DNA of 64,000 nt from Neelides folsomi (taxonomy: Eukaryota > Arthropoda > Collembola > Neelipleona > Neelidae), in assembly GCA_034687125.1 (NCBI GenBank), contig JAQGBZ010000118.1:108653-172652 (forward strand), read 5' to 3'. How positions within the stretch are numbered: the first letter of the stretch is position 1; each line of letters starts with the position of its first letter. Below, in pieces: positions 61,523-64,000 of this stretch. A program made the position numbers and the translations under genes. Below the pieces are notes generated by a model, which was given only the letters and a program-made list of their open reading frames with translations, searched no databases and was not told the origin of the DNA.

Positions 61523-61735
61523 CATGAGGAGTCGCCTCCTCCACCGCCCTCGTCGTCCTCCGCCTGTGATATCTTGGGAGAAAATCTCCTGTTCCACAAG
61601 ATGCTCCAACAGCAACACGGCGACTACGACTTTGACCCCGAGTTCCTTTACCATCAACATCTGTCGCTCCAAAGGAGCCAGAGGAGCTCAAAGGGTCGGC
61701 CACCCTTTGGAACTTCACGTCGTTACTACGAGTGA
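61523..61735 (+). CDS. Candidate stop-codon readthrough extension of the plexin (70 codons)
   Basis: After the TGA, the plexin frame continues for 70 sense codons to a TGA at 61733-61735. The predicted extension begins with a Pro5-Ser4 stretch and continues with DILGENLLFHKMLQQ, DYDFDPEFLYHQ, then a Ser/Arg-rich tail ending RRYYE. By hand count 44 of 70 third positions are G or C. UGA-C is the leakiest known stop context, and a 6-bp stem lies at 61526-61541. Another frame (ATG at 61524, 83 codons) and the antisense strand are also open here, so openness alone is not proof. An alternative splice that removes the stop has no good sites. This is inference until tested. Confidence 0.45.
   Translation, partial: HEESPPPPPSSSSACDILGENLLFHKMLQQQHGDYDFDPEFLYHQHLSLQRSQRSSKGRPPFGTSRRYYE
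61526..61541 (+). promoter_or_regulatory. Stem-loop just after the stop codon
   Basis: GAGGAG (61526-61531) pairs with CTCCTC (61536-61541) around a 4-base loop, beginning four bases after the TGA. Downstream structure is known to promote readthrough in some genes. The stem is short. Confidence 0.4.
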
Positions 61736-62061
61736 ATTTCTTTGGCCAGAGGAAGACGAGGAAAGGAGAAGGTGACGCTCCGTTGAATGCACATATCAAA
61801 CTCTTCGAGTTATTTGACATCACACAGTGTATTTTCCAAAGACTGACAATGAGAGAGACACAATTATATGTATAATTATATGTAGAGAGAAACGAAGGGA
61901 GTTTATATAAAATGTACTTAAGGAGATGAAGCATCTAACAATTAATTTATTAAAGTCGAATATGTTGGCTCCTTTTATGTAAATTTTCCCGACTTGCAAC
62001 GCCAGCGGCCAACTTTACTTTCAACCTCGAGTTTACCTTTAAATATAAAATATTTGCAATT

Positions 62062-62069
62062 TGTAAATA
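62062..62069 (+). promoter_or_regulatory. Pumilio-type site TGTAAATA
   Basis: Exact match to the Pumilio recognition element UGUANAUA in the 3' UTR. Confidence 0.5.
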
Positions 62070-62186
62070 GGCTCCTTTTTATCTTTGTGTTCAACTCCTT
62101 ACTAACCACATGAAACTAAAATGTAAAAGTCAATGTTTCAAATCCCTTTTAAATTCTCTTGTTTTGAAAAGTATAGAAAGTACTTT

Positions 62187-62194
62187 TGTAGATA
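62187..62194 (+). promoter_or_regulatory. Pumilio-type site TGTAGATA
   Basis: Exact match to UGUANAUA in the 3' UTR, the second of three in 165 bases. Confidence 0.5.
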
Positions 62195-62218
62195 GAATGC
62201 AAACACTGTGAAAAACAA

Positions 62219-62226
62219 TGTAAATA
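62219..62226 (+). promoter_or_regulatory. Pumilio-type site TGTAAATA
   Basis: Exact match to UGUANAUA in the 3' UTR, the third of three and 32 bases after the second. Confidence 0.5.
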
Positions 62227-62422
62227 TTTTGGTAAAAAGTTTTTCTCTTCTTTTTAATTTTTTAATCCTAGTCGCAATTTTCATATTTATTTATCTCTTT
62301 TTCTTTAATTATATACATAAATATATAAATATCATATCAACGAATATGGTTTTGTAAATTTTGTTTACTTTGACTTTTTCTATTTACATTCTAATCAAAG
62401 GAGTTCATCCATCATTGCTTTT

Positions 62423-62428
62423 AATAAA
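62423..62428 (+). terminator. AATAAA poly(A) signal
   Basis: The first canonical AATAAA after the plexin stop, about 900 bases downstream of it. Cleavage would be expected 10-30 bases later. Confidence 0.55.
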
Positions 62429-62445
62429 TGCAATTAGAATTATCT

Positions 62446-64000
62446 AAGTTTACAATAAGTATGAATTGTTTTAAAAATAAGATTTCGAATAGTTGCCCAA
62501 CGCGTTGTGTAATTTATGTAAATTATTTAATGTTTGGAAAATGTAAATGTAATGTTACTTTTAGAAAGCAATGTGAGTGCTACGGATATCAAATTCTTAA
62601 TTGTTATTTGCTATTGAATCAATTAGAGCTATTTATCGCTCAAACTCATCTTCTTTTCTGTATGTAGTTAGGAGAAAGCATTATAAAAGGAAGTGTTAGT
62701 AAATTTTAAATGGACAATTTCAAAATTAGTTTCAATCCAACAAAGGATATATAAAAATATATAATTTTAAGACGTCGAGTTTGAAGACTCGAACTAACTT
62801 CCTAATGTGAAAATGTTGTGACTCCAATTATAAAATTATTGACGAATTTGAAGGATTCGTAAATTGAAAAAATTGTTAACTTATCTCGTTGTAAAGGGTG
62901 ATTGAGAAATGTCCGAGTATTTTTATAGAAAAGTTTAATGAGGAAGTTCCAACCCTATTCGTACCTCAAAACCTCGGCTCTTTGGCTAACAAAAACTTTT
63001 ACAAACTATATGTGTACATTAACTTAATCCTAATCCTTTAAAAGTGTTTAGAAAAGATTACTTTTAAAATTTATATGTTTACTCATTCTCTTTTAGGGTC
63101 TACGGAAGAAACTTGTCCTTTTGAAACGAATATTATAAAAGTACATTACATACTCGGGATACAGATATTACATGACAATTGTTCAGAATCCTTTATTATG
63201 AGGACATGAAATTAGAATATTTTAGCTACTGATTATGAAAATATAATGAAAATATAATCAAGCGGTATTGAACAGTTAAAAGAGACGCGCAATCATTAGA
63301 GAAGTATCTATAAAAAGCTAATTAGGAATATTTTACGGGAAATTATGAGTCCGATTGTTGATGTGTGAAGTGTGAATGTGGTGCGGATAGGAAATGGATA
63401 CGTAACAAGCTTTCTCCTAATATTTTATATTTCAATTACATTTATGGGAAGTATTTCCCAATGAACTACAAAAATAAATATGAAATTATGCAAACACCTC
63501 ATTTTTAATTCATTTTCATATTAAACTTGAAGCTGCATCATCCAAGTGAAAAATTCAATGAGGTGTATTTTGAATTTCATTTCTTAATTATAATTCGCGA
63601 AAGGTTTATGATTCGCTGGAAAATGCTTATAAATGTAATTGGTAGTAATTTGAATTAAATGTACATCATGAATAATAAATTTAATTTTATTATGATGGTT
63701 TAATCTTCAAAGTTCTGATTGGCGTGAACATAAAATACCTCAAGACTGTAAAATGAAAAAAAATCCTCAATATGTAGCCTCAAGATTGAAGCAATTAAAA
63801 TGTGTAAAATGTATCTTTTGATTGATTTGTGAATTCTCAACCTTTATGTGAAACTCGGCTTCATATGAACAAATAGTTAAAGTTGTTCATACTACATTTA
63901 TGATGGGCCTTTTGAGAGTTGAACTCTTTTAGTGTTTTGGAACTCCTTCTTTAAATACTTCTAAAGTCAATTCAAAAATTCATCTGACTTCTACATGACT
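62446..64000. other. AT-rich region after the plexin
   Basis: No gene is recognised. Two further AATAAA signals (63473-63478 and 63674-63679) could serve an extended plexin 3' UTR. The one frame of note (62428-62667, 79 codons) is AT-driven and not protein-like. Confidence 0.5.

Larger units (their letters stand above)
61523..62445 (+). other. Plexin 3' UTR
   Basis: From the stop to shortly after the AATAAA at 62423-62428. It is GC-rich over the first 250 bases (the candidate extension) and then strongly AT-rich. It contains three UGUANAUA sites. A longer form is possible because AATAAA also occurs at 63473-63478 and 63674-63679. Confidence 0.6.

Noticed and set aside
61524-61775. 83-codon frame starting at the ATG overlapping the plexin stop
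   Set aside because: The product is Arg/Pro/Ser/Thr-rich and looks like an out-of-frame reading of the candidate readthrough segment.
61335-61934. 199-codon minus-strand open frame over the last exon and 3' UTR
   Set aside because: Antisense shadow of GC-rich plexin coding sequence. The product is low-complexity and unlike a protein family.
1-64000. CRISPR arrays, rRNA genes, operons or intact transposons
   Set aside because: No regularly spaced repeats, rRNA, transposase or reverse transcriptase signatures were seen. The window is an ordinary eukaryotic split gene.

Overview
The window is eukaryotic nuclear DNA dominated by one large split gene on the + strand. The introns are GT-AG and the standard genetic code fits. 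The gene is a plexin. Joining 23 coding exons between 14593 and 61522 gives an unbroken frame of 1,956 codons (1,959 with an alternative donor). The product has a signal peptide, a sema domain, three PSI modules alternating with IPT/TIG modules, one transmembrane helix, and a cytoplasmic Ras/Rap GAP domain split by a Rho-binding domain. The cytoplasmic part resembles the invertebrate plexin-B (PlexB) subfamily more than PlexA, from my memory of family sequences. An arthropod, perhaps a crustacean, is the most natural source, but the taxon is not proven by the sequence.

Layout. 1-14573: non-coding DNA upstream of the first coding exon, with a (CA)15 repeat, several small palindromes and a candidate Inr+DPE promoter with a non-coding first exon near 2513-2619. 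14574-26769: sema exons 1-3 and PSI exon 4, with 2.8-4 kb introns. Intron 1 carries a 30-bp perfect hairpin. Intron 3 carries a small two-exon gene for an unrecognised 79-aa acidic/lysine-rich protein. 26770-53311: two small exon groups in very long introns (7.8, 14.5 and 3.7 kb). 53312-61522: a compact 3' half with mostly 60-110 bp introns, holding the IPT modules, the membrane segment and the whole cytoplasmic region. 61523-about 62445: 3' UTR with three Pumilio-type sites and an AATAAA signal. 62446-64000: AT-rich sequence without recognisable genes.

The most interesting observation is downstream of the plexin stop. The stop is TGA followed by C. It is followed in the same frame by 70 sense codons with coding-like composition, ending at a second TGA (61733-61735), and a 6-bp stem lies four bases after the stop. 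This is a good candidate for programmed stop-codon readthrough giving a C-terminally extended plexin. Other points of note are a 60-bp tyrosine-rich exon (exon 18) that looks like an optional insertion between the GAP and the Rho-binding domain, tandem in-frame donors at exon 15, and a basic RRAR site in the extracellular region that could be a convertase cleavage site.

Most other open frames in the window look like chance frames in introns and are not listed as genes.
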